DNA of 64,000 nucleotides. Origin: Tillus elongatus (taxonomy: Eukaryota; Arthropoda; Insecta; Coleoptera; Cleridae). Position numbers and translations under genes: made by a program. Every line of letters begins with the position of its first letter. Position 1 is the first letter of the stretch. This document shows positions 62,976-64,000 of this stretch, piece by piece. Under the pieces are notes generated by a model, which worked only from the letters and a program-made list of their open reading frames with translations, did not search any database and was not told where the DNA came from. Where the stretch lies: contig OZ023265.1 in NCBI GenBank assembly GCA_964006375.1, positions 154,544,547 to 154,608,546 on the forward strand. The letters run 5' to 3'.

Positions 62976-63724
62976 TGTTACGTTTTCTCCGGGTTCTGGA
63001 TAAGTGAGACTTTTAATTTTAACAAAACAACTTTATTTACACTCTAAATATGGATACAATAAAATTTCTAGAATGTCTCTCTCAGAAAACACTTCATTTA
63101 CTGGCCTTACAATTACTACTCTCAACAAAAGTCACTAATCTGGTACTACAGTCACTACTCTCTTAACACTTTACACTGCTTCTTCAAGTCACTACCACAT
63201 TATCTTACTGAACTGAACTGACTCGGGCTGGCTTGCTCTCGCTTTTATATACTCGCCGTACCTTCCCCTCCTTTCTAGAGAGTTCCATTCCAGAACGTTC
63301 CAGGACCTTCTTTTACTAGAAGGTTCTGTGAATACAGATCGGTCCCGTGTGTATACAGGGGGATGTGTATACAGGATGATCCAAATGTGGTCACCACTCC
63401 TATTTTACACAAGAGGTGTTTCTCGAACTATAAGATCTCTCTGCGTATACAGGGTGTAAGGGTTCTCTGCGTATATAGGGTGTATATACAGGGTGTTCGG
63501 AATGTGCAGACCTCAGTTATCCGTTCCGACGGGGTACAAGTTGGTAACTTCGTTATTTCTGGTCCTAGAGGGTTGAGACTTCGCCTGAGGGGGGTCACCC
63601 CAGGCACCCCCAGGGGGGGGGTGGGGAGGCGGTGTTGCCAGATTGTACAAAAATTCCCAGATGTTGGGGAAATTCTGGAGATGTGGCAACACCGCACCTA
63701 CGTCTATTGAAGTGCTTTGTAACA
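62976..63724 (-). repeat. 5' LTR (749 bp) with promoter
   Basis: On the minus strand a TATATAAAAG box (63251-63242) is followed 32 nt later by an initiator TCAGT (63221-63217), a standard insect Pol II core promoter. AATAAA lies at 63037-63032. The R/U5 end is ACGTAACA. Confidence 0.93.
63242..63251 (-). promoter_or_regulatory. TATA box of the Gypsy promoter
   Basis: TATATAAAAG on the minus strand, 32 nt before a TCAGT initiator; a duplicate is in the 3' LTR at 57246-57255. Confidence 0.75.
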
Positions 63725-64000
63725 ATATTAATTATAGGGTGTCTTGAGCTACATCTTAAAAACTATTTCTACAATCACAGGGTGGCCCATAAGTCGTTGG
63801 TGATACAAATTTTCTTTTTTTTTTAATCAAACACGCCTTATGTTATTGCATTTTTGCATTTTCCATCGAAATATAATGCATTTTTGTAAGAAAAAAATTC
63901 TGGACGCAGTAAGTGCGTTATGGTAGCGAATTTTGATCAAATGCTTAATATTTGAATAGCTCAATTTGCTATTAACCTATAAGGTTGACCAAAAAACTAG
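63725..64000 (+). repeat. Composite dispersed repeat, right part after the Gypsy insertion
   Basis: Continues the W block cut at 56979 (TAGGGTGTCTTGAGCTACAT, GGCCCATAAGTCGTTGGTGA) and enters an X module at 63902 (GACGCAGTAAGTGCGTTATG), truncated by the window end. Confidence 0.75.

Larger units (their letters stand above)
56980..63724 (-). mobile_element. Full-length Gypsy-type LTR retrotransposon
   Basis: A 6745-bp element read on the minus strand: 5' LTR 63724-62976, primer-binding site, gag, pol (protease, reverse transcriptase, RNase H, integrase), polypurine tract, 3' LTR 57729-56980. LTRs begin TGTTAC and end GTAACA. A 4-bp duplication ATAT (56976-56979 and 63725-63728) flanks it. Pol order protease-RT-RNase H-integrase places it in Ty3/Gypsy (Metaviridae-type). 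There is no env frame downstream of pol and no chromodomain. Both frames are open and the LTRs differ by one G in a poly-G run, so the insertion is very recent and the copy potentially competent. Minus strand throughout. Confidence 0.95.

Overview
This is a eukaryotic, AT-rich, transposon-dense window with no bacterial features. Hammerhead-bearing retroelement pieces, DD41D mariner-like transposons, RTE- and Jockey/CR1-type LINEs, a tRNA-derived SINE and a Gypsy element whose primer site fits tRNA-Leu point to an arthropod, most likely an insect. I cannot name the order or species. I found no host gene with a convincing protein. One stretch (34.85-35.10 kb) looks like a promoter plus a first exon, and about 50.06-51.66 kb looks non-repetitive.

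Layout. 0.65-1.47 kb: decayed transposase. 4.3-6.5 kb: two abutting LINE fragments on the minus strand. 6.5-9.6 kb: two inverted copies of a long non-coding composite repeat. 10.47-12.53 kb: a complete DD41D mariner-like transposon with an open transposase, sitting inside a (TA)n tract. 12.69 kb: a complete-looking hammerhead ribozyme motif. 14.26-17.17 kb: a foldback mariner-like element with arms of nearly 1 kb. 18.2-18.8 kb and 46.8-47.2 kb: a dispersed repeat carrying another hammerhead motif. 19.6-25.3 kb: SINE copies and a LINE reverse-transcriptase relic split by a (CA)n(TA)n tract. 26.6-27.6 kb: a LINE RNase H relic interrupted by a 209-bp palindrome with a hammerhead core on each strand. 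29.9-33.0 kb: a decayed long-inverted-repeat element. 33.0-34.3 kb: a small element with a THAP-like exon. 35.6-42.5 kb: two more mariner-like elements in one (TA)n tract, the second containing an exact 2085-bp tandem duplication. 42.5-56 kb: composite repeats, (TA)n tracts, SINEs, a TIR element and a GC-rich retroposon lodged in a transposase relic. 56.98-63.72 kb: a full-length, apparently very young Gypsy-type LTR retrotransposon on the minus strand.

How the parts relate. Insertions can be ordered by nesting: the Gypsy element interrupts a composite repeat (4-bp ATAT duplication), the foldback element interrupts another copy (TA duplication), the GC-rich retroposon interrupts a transposase relic (9-bp duplication) and the hammerhead palindrome interrupts a LINE (6-bp duplication). 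The two elements that could still be active on sequence alone are the Gypsy element (intact gag and pol, a canonical -1 frameshift signal, LTRs differing by one G) and the 10.47-12.53 kb transposon (open 362-residue transposase with all three catalytic aspartates). Everything else coding is broken. All boundaries were read by eye and may be off by a few bases; those of diverged repeats by tens of bases.
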